Shown: piece by piece, positions 1 to 6,384 of the stretch
Layout: each line of letters opens with the position of its first letter
Position numbering within the stretch: position 1 is the first letter of the stretch
Origin: an uncultured Lachnospiraceae bacterium
GTDB taxonomy: Bacteria; Bacillota; Clostridia; Lachnospirales; Lachnospiraceae
Direction: 5' to 3'
Assembly (NCBI GenBank): GCA_902783095.1
Contig: CACZPX010000006.1
Coordinates: 1-13,333 of the forward strand
DNA: 13,333 nucleotides
Translations under genes and position numbers: made by a program
Notes under the pieces: generated by a model
Seen by the model: only the letters and a program-made list of their open reading frames with translations
Database searches by the model: none
What the model was told of the DNA's origin: nothing

Positions 1-44
1 CCTCTTGTCTGTCTCGGACAGGATTAACAGCTTTTCAGCATATC

Positions 45-71
45 AAAAAAGCCCCAGGATCGTCCTGGGAC
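45..71 (-). terminator. Intrinsic terminator downstream of the cupin gene
   Basis: On the minus strand a nine-pair stem (core CCCAGGA / TCCTGGG, plus an outer G-C and a T-G pair) with a 3-nt loop is followed directly by six T. It lies about 100 nt after the cupin stop codon and is the first minus-strand hairpin with a T tract there, so it probably ends that transcript. On the plus strand the tail is only ACTTTGTCTT, so termination in that direction would be weaker. Confidence 0.75.
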
Positions 72-87
72 TTTGTCTTCAGTCTGA

Positions 88-119
88 GACACCCGGAGCT
101 TCCTCCGGGTGTCTTTTTT
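88..119 (+). terminator. Intrinsic terminator of a plus-strand gene outside the window
   Basis: A perfect 11-bp stem (GACACCCGGAG / CTCCGGGTGTC) with a CTTC loop is followed by six T on the plus strand. On the minus strand no T run follows. It must serve a rightward transcript whose gene ends at or before the left edge. No convincing coding sequence is visible in the first 87 bases. Together with the minus-strand terminator at 45-71 it marks a convergent gene junction. Confidence 0.75.
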
Positions 120-169
120 GACGGCGCCGCCTCATAACAAAGCCTTGCCGGCTGCCGGGAACTGCCGCC

Positions 170-493
170 TTACAGCACGGCTGCAAAGTATACCAGCGGC
201 TCGTCTCCGTTGTTGATCATGGAGTGGGAATGCCCCTTGGGGCAGAAATGGCACTGGCCGGGCACCGCGTGCTCCGTGCTGTCGTCATAGATGATGTCCG
301 CCTTGCCGCTTAAGATGTAGATCGCCTCCGCATCGTTCTCGTGCGTATGCACGCCGATGGAAGAGCCCGGCTCCAGCTTGCCAAGCATCAGTTTGCTGCC
401 GTTTTCCTCAAACGAACGCACGATATAGGCGCCCTTTCCGCCTTTAAACTCCGGACGCACTTCTTCCTTCAACTGTTCAAAATCGATGACCAT
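170..493 (-). CDS. Single-domain cupin protein (107 aa)
   Basis: This is a small beta-barrel cupin that probably binds a divalent metal; its substrate is unknown. Cupin motif 1 is visible as G47, H49, H51, E56 and G63, and motif 2 as P85, G87, H90 and N94. Both motifs are complete, so the usual His-His-Glu-His metal site is intact. At 107 aa it is a minimal one-domain cupin with no added DNA-binding or catalytic domain. The ATG at 493 follows GGAG at a spacing of about 6 nt. The gene has its own promoter (625-653) and terminator (45-71), so it is probably monocistronic. Such proteins act as sugar or small-molecule isomerases, dioxygenases or simple binding proteins, and the sequence does not decide between these. 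The stand-alone arrangement gives no pathway context. Confidence 0.9.
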   Translation of the reverse strand: MVIDFEQLKEEVRPEFKGGKGAYIVRSFEENGSKLMLGKLEPGSSIGVHTHENDAEAIYILSGKADIIYDDSTEHAVPGQCHFCPKGHSHSMINNGDEPLVYFAAVL

Positions 494-618
494 GATGATC
501 TCCTTTCTTCCCCCGTCCTGCCTGCTTTACGGACGGCTGCGGCACGTTTACGCCCCTTCCCCGAACAGATGCGGCGTCTTTTTGCTTCGGACCGCTGCCG
601 CATACCGCGTATCGTCTT
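494..618 (-). other. Long 5' leader of the cupin gene
   Basis: This is the stretch between the predicted transcription start (about 618) and the cupin ATG. It can form a 7-bp stem (ATGCGGC / GCCGCAT, about 21-nt loop) and a 6-bp stem (CCGTCC / GGACGG, 12-nt loop) just before the ribosome binding site. No known riboswitch class was recognised. A reading frame opens at an ATG inside the leader, but it has no Shine-Dalgarno site and codes mostly for Arg, Ala and Lys, so it is not called as a gene. Confidence 0.4.
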
Positions 619-624
619 GCTGTC

Positions 625-653
625 ACTATAGCACACCGGGCAAAAAAGGGAAA
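625..653 (-). promoter_or_regulatory. Predicted sigma-A promoter with extended -10, upstream of the cupin gene
   Basis: The minus strand shows -10 TATAGT (625-630) preceded by TG one base upstream, giving the extended -10 TGCTATAGT. A poor -35 (TTTCCC, 648-653) lies 17 nt away. The extended -10 may make up for the weak -35. The -35 overlaps the weak terminator of the upstream Uma2 gene. Confidence 0.6.
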
Positions 654-664
654 CCTCCGCCCTT
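642..664 (-). terminator. Weak intrinsic terminator after the Xre-Uma2 gene
   Basis: A 5-bp stem (AAGGG / CCCTT) with a 9-nt loop runs into a six-T tract about 20 nt after the Uma2 stop codon. Flanking CCGGG and CCCGG could pair outside it and extend the fold. The short stem makes termination incomplete or uncertain, and read-through into the cupin gene is possible. Confidence 0.4.
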
Positions 665-683
665 CAAAACCCGGGCAGCCGCT

Positions 684-1523
684 TTACAGGCCGCCTTTCG
701 GATACTTCTCCGGAATGGCTGCGACCGCGTCCAGATCGATCTCCAGCTCTCCGTCATAGATCGCCATGCCCAGCTTTCCCGCCAGCGGATGGATCCGGCC
801 GATCGGCTGTTCCTTCAGATAGACGAACACGCTGCCGCGCCTGGTATCCATGATCCAGTACTCTCTTACGCCGGCCTCCATATATTTTTTACGCTTGATG
901 ACCGTATCCTTCCGTTCCGACGAGGGCGAGATGATCTCCAATACGAAATCCGGCGGGCCGTAAATGCCCTTTTCCTCCGCCTTAGCCTCGTCACAGCAGA
1001 TAAAGAGGTCCGGGATCAGGCAGTTTTTGTTGTAGTCTTCCAGGAAGACACCCGCGCCGGCGATAAACACCTCGCAGTTTCCTTTCTTTTTGCGAATATA
1101 GTCCGTTATCTGCAGATACACTTCCTGCGCGATCCGGGAATGGTTCACCCGCGGCGGCGCCATGTCGTACAGCACGCCGTCGATCAGTTCCGCCCGCGGC
1201 CACTCGTCCAGCAGTTCCAGATCCTCCACCGTGTATTCGCCCTGCTTTTTGACCGGCACGCCGTAGGAGATGGCCGCTTCGCAGACCATATTGGCGGCGG
1301 AAAGCTCCGCCTTCGCATGGTACTCCGGGTTGACCCAGCCGTGCCAGGGATCCTTCTCCGCAAAGAACCGCTCCAGCGTCTGTATGGTCGACCGCCGCGG
1401 CTGCTGCGTCTGCCCGGAAAAGATCTTGGTGAGCGTCCCTACCGGGATGCCGGTCTCCTCCGAAAGATCCGCCACGCTGTAGCCAAGCTCCTGTTTCTTT
1501 TTCCTCATTTCCTCTATGGTCAT
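684..1523 (-). CDS. Xre-type helix-turn-helix protein fused to a Uma2 (PD-(D/E)XK) domain, 279 aa
   Basis: Residues 4-54 form a Cro/CI-type DNA-binding domain (helix-turn-helix near 16-37, including the stretch ADLSEETGIPVGTLTKI). Residues 97-265 form a Uma2 domain of the restriction-endonuclease-like fold. Visible landmarks are ELIDG at 112-116, a PD pair at 171-172, LEI at 195-197 (E196), K210, and the typical GVREYWIMD stretch at 218-226. D172, E196 and a following Lys make up the expected nuclease-like triad. The ATG at 1523 is fixed by GGAGGT with a 7-nt gap. Uma2 proteins are abundant in cyanobacteria, Chloroflexi and some Clostridia; their role is not settled and nuclease activity is inferred from the fold. 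The N-terminal fusion suggests DNA-targeted action or self-repression. The gene stands alone with a strong promoter. Confidence 0.9.
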   Translation of the reverse strand: MTIEEMRKKKQELGYSVADLSEETGIPVGTLTKIFSGQTQQPRRSTIQTLERFFAEKDPWHGWVNPEYHAKAELSAANMVCEAAISYGVPVKKQGEYTVEDLELLDEWPRAELIDGVLYDMAPPRVNHSRIAQEVYLQITDYIRKKKGNCEVFIAGAGVFLEDYNKNCLIPDLFICCDEAKAEEKGIYGPPDFVLEIISPSSERKDTVIKRKKYMEAGVREYWIMDTRRGSVFVYLKEQPIGRIHPLAGKLGMAIYDGELEIDLDAVAAIPEKYPKGGL

Positions 1524-1553
1524 GGCGCATACCTCCGCGGTTTGTTTGCCTTT

Positions 1554-1581
1554 ATTTTACCATTTCCAGCGCGGATGTCAA
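1554..1581 (-). promoter_or_regulatory. Near-consensus sigma-A promoter of the Xre-Uma2 gene
   Basis: On the minus strand a perfect -35 TTGACA (1576-1581) is followed after 16 nt by TAAAAT (1554-1559). A TG one base before the -10 gives an extended -10. The start of transcription would be near 1546, leaving a leader of only about 23 nt that contains the GGAGGT ribosome binding site. It is the best promoter in the window. Confidence 0.85.
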
Positions 1582-1735
1582 CCGTTATTTTCCCGTTTTG
1601 TTTGTGCTTGTCCGTTTTTCTTCCTCTTTTATCTCTTCCGTCCGCGATTTGCCCGTTTTGTACCGCAGCCCTCCTGTATCCGCAAGGCTTTACTCTCTCC
1701 CCCCCTGTCTCATTTCCCCCTGCCGGCGGCGAAAT

Positions 1736-1770
1736 AAAAAAGCAGGCCGGAGTTTTTTGCTCCGCCCTGC
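1736..1770 (-). terminator. Intrinsic terminator after the histidine phosphatase gene
   Basis: The minus strand shows an 11-position stem with one G-G mismatch (GCAGGGCGGAG / CTCCGGCCTGC), a 7-nt A-rich loop, and a tail of six T followed by ATTT. It starts about 28 nt after the stop codon. It separates the phosphatase, and anything transcribed with it, from the Xre-Uma2 gene. From here to the promoter at 1581 nothing further was recognised. Confidence 0.85.
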
Positions 1771-1798
1771 ATCTTTTACCCGGCCCGGCTGCTGCTCC

Positions 1799-2449
1799 TT
1801 AAGTATCTCCGACGTCTTCTCCCGGACACATCCCGATCGTCACCGGGACATAAGACCGGAACCGTTCCGCTCCGGCGTCCGGACTGCAGGTCTCCCGCAG
1901 CTCCGTCACGCTCGCGTAGGGGATCTGAAACCGCTGCAGACCGTCGATGTCCGTCCCCGTCAGCATGCACAGAAACGCCCGGATCACGCCCGCGTGCGCC
2001 ACTACCAGCAGGTCTCCCGCCGTTTCCGCCAAAATCGCCTCAAAGGCCTTCGCGAACCGCGCGCCGGCCTGTTCATAGGATTCCCCGCCGGGCGTCACAT
2101 AGCGGCCGATCGCCCTGCCGCGGGCCTCATATTCCGCGGGGTACGCCGCCCGGATCTCATCAAACGAAAGGCCGTCCCAGCGGCCCAGATCCATCTCCAT
2201 CAGTCCGGGCACCGGGCGGATCTTTACCGCAGTGTGTCCAGAGGTCTCCGCCAGGATCCGCGCCGTCGCAAACGTGCGGCGCAGCGGGCTGCAAAAGATC
2301 CCGTCCAGCCGCCTTCCCGCAAAGTACCCTGAAAGCCGCACTGCCTGCGCCTCGCCCGCGGGCGTCAGCGGTACGTCCTTCTGTCCCAGATAGACCTTCT
2401 TTCCGCCCGTGTCCGGTTCCGCATGCCGCACCAGATAGATCGTTCTCAC
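1799..2449 (-). CDS. Histidine phosphatase superfamily protein (216 aa)
   Basis: This is a phosphoglycerate-mutase-like phosphatase acting through a phosphohistidine. The nucleophile motif LVRHAE stands at the N-terminus, the second Arg in SPLRRT, the acid in LMEMDLGRWDG, and the second catalytic His in VVAHAGVIR, so the catalytic set is complete. The EMDLGRWDG stretch resembles alpha-ribazole phosphatase (CobC) and broad GpmB-like phosphatases. No cobalamin gene lies nearby, so CobC is only a possibility. The start chosen is GTG at 2449, because GGGAGG sits 7 nt before it. An in-frame ATG at 2464 would overlap that ribosome binding site and add five residues. The gene ends at its own terminator. 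It may be transcribed with the zinc-ribbon gene 94 nt upstream; no terminator is visible between them. Confidence 0.88.
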   Translation of the reverse strand: MRTIYLVRHAEPDTGGKKVYLGQKDVPLTPAGEAQAVRLSGYFAGRRLDGIFCSPLRRTFATARILAETSGHTAVKIRPVPGLMEMDLGRWDGLSFDEIRAAYPAEYEARGRAIGRYVTPGGESYEQAGARFAKAFEAILAETAGDLLVVAHAGVIRAFLCMLTGTDIDGLQRFQIPYASVTELRETCSPDAGAERFRSYVPVTIGMCPGEDVGDT

Positions 2450-2543
2450 CTGCCGTCCTCCCATATCATGTGCGCCGGCCGCCCGGCGTTCCCGCGCAGC
2501 CGTCCGTTTTGCCCGCGTCCCGTGTACGCAGGCGTCCCCGGTC

Positions 2544-3143
2544 TCAGTCCTCTGTCCGCCGCAGCTCCTCCCAAAAGATCGCCGGCGGCGCCGTTTTCTG
2601 CCCCTTAGAGCGCTTTCCCTTTATCGAGAACACCACCGGCAGGGCCGCGGCCGCTCCCGCGACCACAAAAACGATGCCCCACAATAGCCTGGCCGTGTCC
2701 GTGCCGCCCTCCCAGGTGCTGCCGGCGGCGGTTGCCAGAAAGGCGACGCCCAGACCCAGAAACAGCAGGCAGACCGCGAGCCAGATGCCCGTGCGCTTTG
2801 CGCTGTAGTTCCACTTCTGCACCGCGCCGCAGTGCGGGCAGCTGCAGCCGCTGCCCAGAATGCTGTAATTGCCGCCGGCCGTCTGCCGCTTCCATATGCC
2901 GATCTCCCGCTCCAGCATGGAGGCGGAAGCGCGCTCGGCGTAGTCTACGTCCTCGTCCGTGATCTCCAGCGCCTTCTTGTCCGGCTTGTCCCAGTCGTCC
3001 ACGGGCTTTTTGTGCAGCAGATACGTAGCGGATATGATCGCTTCCCCTTCCACGGTCCTGCCGCAGCTGCCGCAGGTATAGCGGTAGGGTACGTTCGCTT
3101 CTTTTTTAAACGGGATCTTCTCTTCCTGAACCGGTATTGCCAT
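2544..3143 (-). CDS. Zinc-ribbon membrane protein of unknown function (199 aa)
   Basis: The family is not recognised. A CxxC pair at C24/C27 and a second at C102/C105 (C100 is also nearby) together make a likely four-Cys zinc ribbon, split by a charged insert at 45-80 rich in Asp, Lys and Glu. Two hydrophobic segments follow at about 119-140 and 153-174, then a basic tail (KGKRSKGQK) and an acidic end. This predicts a cytosolic zinc-binding head held at the membrane by a two-helix hairpin, with both ends inside. The ATG at 3143 follows AGGAAG at a normal distance. It lies 72 nt after the antiporter gene on the same strand, so the two may share a transcript. No function is proposed. Confidence 0.8.
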   Translation of the reverse strand: MAIPVQEEKIPFKKEANVPYRYTCGSCGRTVEGEAIISATYLLHKKPVDDWDKPDKKALEITDEDVDYAERASASMLEREIGIWKRQTAGGNYSILGSGCSCPHCGAVQKWNYSAKRTGIWLAVCLLFLGLGVAFLATAAGSTWEGGTDTARLLWGIVFVVAGAAAALPVVFSIKGKRSKGQKTAPPAIFWEELRRTED

Positions 3144-3215
3144 GTTCTTCCTTTCGTGCGGCTGCGCCGTCCGGGCTTTCCCCGGCGGCCTGCGCCGTTT
3201 CCTGTCGGATACTCT

Positions 3216-4547
3216 CTATGCCGCCGGCGTTACCGACGGTTTTTTCCTGTTGCTGCGCCGCCGGTGCATCAGCGACGTCGCCAGCCGCCAGAGCGGCAGG
3301 GCGATCAGGTACACGGCGCCAAGGGTCGCAAGCGGCGGCGCGCCTATGGTGGAAAGCGGCACGCTCCCCGCAATGCACCAGGGGATGACCGGCGAGACGA
3401 TCACCGCCGTATCCTCCAGATCCAGCGCCAGCGCCTCCCGGTCGTCGTACAGCCCGCGGCACAGCTGGTCCGCCAGCAGAATGGCCAGCGTCTGGTTGCA
3501 CACGATGACCGCGACCGAGAAGGAGGTGAGCAGGGTGGCCGCGTAGGCCGAGCTCTTTGCGGCTGCCGTCTCCACCGCCCGCTGAATGCCCGCAAGCAGC
3601 CCCGTCTCCTTAAACAGCCCGGAGTAAGACGCGGACAGGCACACGATCCCCGCCACCTTTGCCATGGAGATCATGCCGCCGCCGGCGATCATCGGGACCA
3701 GCGCCTCCGTTTTGGGCGTAAAGCCCATCACCGCAATGCGCAGCAGCTCCAGCGGCGCGAGCCCCTGCAAAAACAGGCACAGCGGGACCGCCGCCAGGAT
3801 GCTCATCGTCATGGAGAGCTTTACCTTTACGCGGAAGGCCGCCAGCAGCAATATCACCGCGGCCGGCAGCAGCGCCGTCCAGTGCAGGACAAACTCCTGC
3901 CCGAAAACGGCTTTTAAGTCCGGCGCGGCGGCTCCCTGCCCCGTCCCCAGGCCAAGCAGCGCGTAGACCGCGCACGCAAACAAAAACGGCACCGCCGCGG
4001 AGCGGAACATATGCCGGATATTGACGTAGATCTCTGTCTTTGTCACCTCGCTCACCAGCAGCGCGCTGGTGGACACCGGAGAGCAGCGGTCCCCGAAAAA
4101 GGCGCCGGAGAGCATCGCCCCGCCCGTCATGAACGGGCTGATGCCAAGCGCCTGTCCCACGGTGGCGCAGATCACGCCCATGGTGGCCGCGGTCCCGAAG
4201 GAAGTGCCCGTCAGCAGCGAGACCATACCGTTGAGCAGGAAGGTCATCAGCAGAAAGACCGACGGCCGGATCAGCTGCCCCGCATAGCTTACGATCACCG
4301 GAATGGTCCCGGCCGCGCGCCAGAACGCCGTGAGCATGCCGATCAGCATGAAGGTGATGAGCATGTTTTTGATGGTCTTTATCCCCTGCAGCGCAAAGCC
4401 CGCCAGCGCCCGCCAGCCAAAGCCCTTTTTCCGGCCGTACAGCAAAAACAGCACCAGACCGAAGCCCAGCACAGCCAGGATCGGCCAGTCAAAGATGATG
4501 CAGAGCAGCAGCGACGCGCAAAAAAGCTCCAGCGTCAGCGCTTCCAT
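3216..4547 (-). CDS. NhaC-family Na+/H+ antiporter-like transporter (443 aa)
   Basis: This is an integral membrane antiporter with many hydrophobic helices. Family hallmarks are TGTSFGT at 113-119 and GGAMLSGAFFGDRCSPVSTSA at 142-162, which in the ion transporter superfamily form the re-entrant substrate region. A late conserved stretch NQTLAILLADQ is also present. The length is typical for NhaC or slightly short. The family covers Na+/H+ exchange and also malate/lactate or amino-acid exchange (for example MleN), and sequence reading alone does not fix the substrate. The ATG at 4547 follows AGAGGA about 8 nt upstream. The gene starts 19 nt after the acetyltransferase stop codon, so the two are almost surely co-transcribed. 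Confidence 0.88.
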   Translation of the reverse strand: MEALTLELFCASLLLCIIFDWPILAVLGFGLVLFLLYGRKKGFGWRALAGFALQGIKTIKNMLITFMLIGMLTAFWRAAGTIPVIVSYAGQLIRPSVFLLMTFLLNGMVSLLTGTSFGTAATMGVICATVGQALGISPFMTGGAMLSGAFFGDRCSPVSTSALLVSEVTKTEIYVNIRHMFRSAAVPFLFACAVYALLGLGTGQGAAAPDLKAVFGQEFVLHWTALLPAAVILLLAAFRVKVKLSMTMSILAAVPLCLFLQGLAPLELLRIAVMGFTPKTEALVPMIAGGGMISMAKVAGIVCLSASYSGLFKETGLLAGIQRAVETAAAKSSAYAATLLTSFSVAVIVCNQTLAILLADQLCRGLYDDREALALDLEDTAVIVSPVIPWCIAGSVPLSTIGAPPLATLGAVYLIALPLWRLATSLMHRRRSNRKKPSVTPAA

Positions 4548-4566
4548 TCCCGTGTTCCTCTCCCTG

Positions 4567-5007
4567 TCACGTATCCGTCCGCGTCATGGGGATCAGCACC
4601 TTATCACGGTACACCAGATCCTCCCGGCGCGTAAAATCCATATGGTCCCAGAAGGCGTTCCCGTCTTCGTTCCGCGCAAAAGCCACAAAGGAGACCTTGG
4701 CGATCCCCTCCGCCTTTAATGCCGCGAGCGCCGTCTCAACGAGCGCCCGCCCGATGCCTTTTCCCCGATGGTCCGGCCGAACCGCCGCGTGGTAGATGTG
4801 CGCCCGCCTGCCGTCGTGCCCGGTCAGGATCACCCCTGTCGTCTCGCCGCCTTCTTCCGCCACAAAACAGGTGGACGGGTTGCGGCGCAGAAACCGCGCC
4901 ACGCCCTCAAAAGTGTCGTCAAAATCATTGAGTCCCATACCCGTACAGGCCTTCCACAGGGCAAATACGGCGTCATAGTCCTCTGTTTGCATCAGCCGAA
5001 TGGTCAT
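4567..5007 (-). CDS. GNAT-family N-acetyltransferase (146 aa)
   Basis: This single-domain GNAT enzyme moves an acetyl group from acetyl-CoA to an amine. The acetyl-CoA loop is clear in VRPDHRGKGIGRALV (R81, G82, G84, G86), preceded by the usual beta-4 strand AHIYHAAV. The overall pattern resembles the YpeA-like subgroup, whose substrates are not established. The start was placed at ATG 5007, because AGGAAG lies 5 nt before it and the family usually begins with a sequence like MTIRLMQTED. A longer in-frame start at 5061 adds 18 residues of poor quality and lacks a ribosome binding site. It is the first gene of a group continuing into the NhaC-type transporter. No convincing promoter was found in the 160 nt upstream, though one must be near because a strong terminator precedes it. 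Confidence 0.87.
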   Translation of the reverse strand: MTIRLMQTEDYDAVFALWKACTGMGLNDFDDTFEGVARFLRRNPSTCFVAEEGGETTGVILTGHDGRRAHIYHAAVRPDHRGKGIGRALVETALAALKAEGIAKVSFVAFARNEDGNAFWDHMDFTRREDLVYRDKVLIPMTRTDT

Positions 5008-5168
5008 ATTCTTCCTTTCCCGGAGCCGGTCTGCGGGACCGACCGTTTTAAGAAGTAACATAAAACGAGGGGAGAATCAACCGCATCCTGAGATTTACCA
5101 GGGCGGGCAATCCGTAAGATCTAAAACGTGGACCTGCCTCCACACTGACTGTACCGCACAGCAGATTG
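5008..5168. other. Intergenic stretch between two transcription units
   Basis: It lies between the operon terminator and the GNAT gene. No gene is visible. Minus-strand promoter-like pieces exist (TTGATT in the middle, and an extended-type TGGTAAAT), but neither has a good partner box at 16-18 nt. A 5-bp GTGGA / TCCAC hairpin followed by GTTTTAG lies near the terminator and is too weak to call. Confidence 0.4.
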
Positions 5169-5207
5169 AAAAAACGGGCCGCGCTTCGTAACGAAGACAC
5201 GGCCCGT
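5169..5207 (-). terminator. Strong intrinsic terminator closing the peptide-transport operon
   Basis: The minus strand forms a stem of about 15 pairs. An outer block ACGGGCCG pairs with CGGCCCGT, then come a wobble and one bulged base, then CTTCG pairs with CGAAG around a TTA loop, and a six-T tail follows directly. It begins about 20 nt after the stop codon of the PLP enzyme gene, so it marks the 3' end of the whole cluster. Confidence 0.95.
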
Positions 5208-5226
5208 GCGGGGGCTTGTAAAATGA

Positions 5227-6300
5227 TCAGACAACGTATATCTCGTTCGGTGTTTCGGACAGATAACGGTCGCGGCGGTCTACGATGGTCGTCACAACAT
5301 TTTTGCCCGGTCCAAGACGCTTAGCAATCTTTAATGCAACTGCAACATTCGCACCGGAAGACATGCCGCAGAAGATGCCTTCCTCTTTGCACAGCCGATT
5401 TGCCATGGCTCTGGCTTCTTCTGTGGAGACACGGAAGAATTTGTCTGGATAGCCGTCGTCAAGCATCAGCTTCAGTACGGGCTCTTCCGTTACCCACTTG
5501 GTAAGGCCGATCGCCTCTGCAAGCTCTTTCTTAACGTTGGTAATACGGAAATCCTTACGATCCGCCTCATCCCCATCAAAATCCAGGTACTGTTCCGAGG
5601 CCTTGGGGCAAACACCGAAAACCAGTTCCGGACGCAGGCCGTGTTCCTTCAAACCCAGACACATTCCGTACAGAGAAGCTCCAGAGGACGCAGACGCGCC
5701 TATTGCGTCGATCTGTCCATCCAGCTGTTCATAAATCTCCTGTCCCAGTGAAATCTGTCCCTTCAGATTATAGACATTATAAATCTGATCCAGCCATACG
5801 CTTCCCGGGTTGTCATCTTCCAGCCGCTGACAATCCATCTTTGCAGAGAGCACATCCATGAGAGAAGGATCCTTTTTCTTGAAATACTCGATCTGTTCCG
5901 GTGTCAGATAAACCGAAGGATCGCTGGAGATGCAAACTTCCGGTCCAAAGGCCTCGGTAATCTTAAACCGTGCCGTCTTTTCTCCTTCTACCTGATAACG
6001 ATACAGGAAGATTTTTGCAGGAATTCCTTTTGCCGCACAGACCATGGAGACTGCAGGTGCGGTGTTGCCGGCGGATGCTTCGAAAATGCATCCACCTTTT
6101 TCATACTTTCTTCCGTTCCAAGTATCGCCTCGTTCCGCGGCTTCCACCATAGAGAGCGCCATGCGGTCTTTATAGCTTCCGCTCGGATTAAGATGTTCCA
6201 ATTTGACAAAAACGTTGGCTCCTGCGTCTTTGCCGACCCGGTTCAGTTTCAGGAGCGGCGTATGCCCGATCGCTTCCGTGATACTGTTGATATAATTCAT
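5227..6300 (-). CDS. Fold-type II PLP enzyme, cysteine synthase-like family (357 aa)
   Basis: This belongs to the family of O-acetylserine sulfhydrylase, cystathionine beta-synthase and diaminopropionate synthase, which do beta-replacement or beta-elimination on amino acids through PLP. K44 in SGSYKDRMA is the expected Schiff-base lysine. The asparagine loop reads EASAGNT (74-80, N79 present), where cysteine synthases have TSGNTG. The phosphate loop is GASASSGAS (201-209), where they have a Gly/Thr-rich GTGGT loop. A late GMSSGA (312-317) holds the Ser facing the pyridine ring, and the end keeps DRYLS. These changes argue against plain cysteine synthase. The ATG at 6300 has AAGGAG about 11 nt upstream, which is long, so translation may be modest. 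It is the last gene of the cluster, 84 nt after the racemase, and is visibly poorer in GC than its neighbours. Confidence 0.88.
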   Translation of the reverse strand: MNYINSITEAIGHTPLLKLNRVGKDAGANVFVKLEHLNPSGSYKDRMALSMVEAAERGDTWNGRKYEKGGCIFEASAGNTAPAVSMVCAAKGIPAKIFLYRYQVEGEKTARFKITEAFGPEVCISSDPSVYLTPEQIEYFKKKDPSLMDVLSAKMDCQRLEDDNPGSVWLDQIYNVYNLKGQISLGQEIYEQLDGQIDAIGASASSGASLYGMCLGLKEHGLRPELVFGVCPKASEQYLDFDGDEADRKDFRITNVKKELAEAIGLTKWVTEEPVLKLMLDDGYPDKFFRVSTEEARAMANRLCKEEGIFCGMSSGANVAVALKIAKRLGPGKNVVTTIVDRRDRYLSETPNEIYVV

Positions 6301-6384
6301 TGTCCGTCATTCTCCTTAAATCTTAGTTGCGCTTCGAGGCCGGCTCTCTTCCTGCCTCAGTTGAAATTACTGTCGTTGGGACGT

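Noticed and set aside
510..583. Small minus-strand open frame within the cupin leader
   Set aside because: It has no ribosome binding site, runs out of frame into the cupin gene, and its product is low-complexity Arg/Ala/Lys.
486..1802. Long plus-strand open frame of 438 codons
   Set aside because: It lies opposite the Xre-Uma2 gene, whose motifs, start and promoter are clear. The plus-strand product is rich in Arg, Pro and Leu, has no domain pattern and no ribosome site, as expected for antisense frames in GC-rich DNA.
2832..3917. Plus-strand open frame of 361 codons
   Set aside because: It is antisense to the zinc-ribbon and NhaC-type genes, with an Arg/Gln/His-rich product, no domain and no Shine-Dalgarno site. 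Similar plus-strand frames at 1598-2332 and 10683-11729 were rejected for the same reason.
5010..5168. Promoter for the GNAT gene
   Set aside because: TTGATT and TGGTAAAT are present on the minus strand, but neither has a matching second box at the right distance, so no promoter is called, although one is expected nearby.
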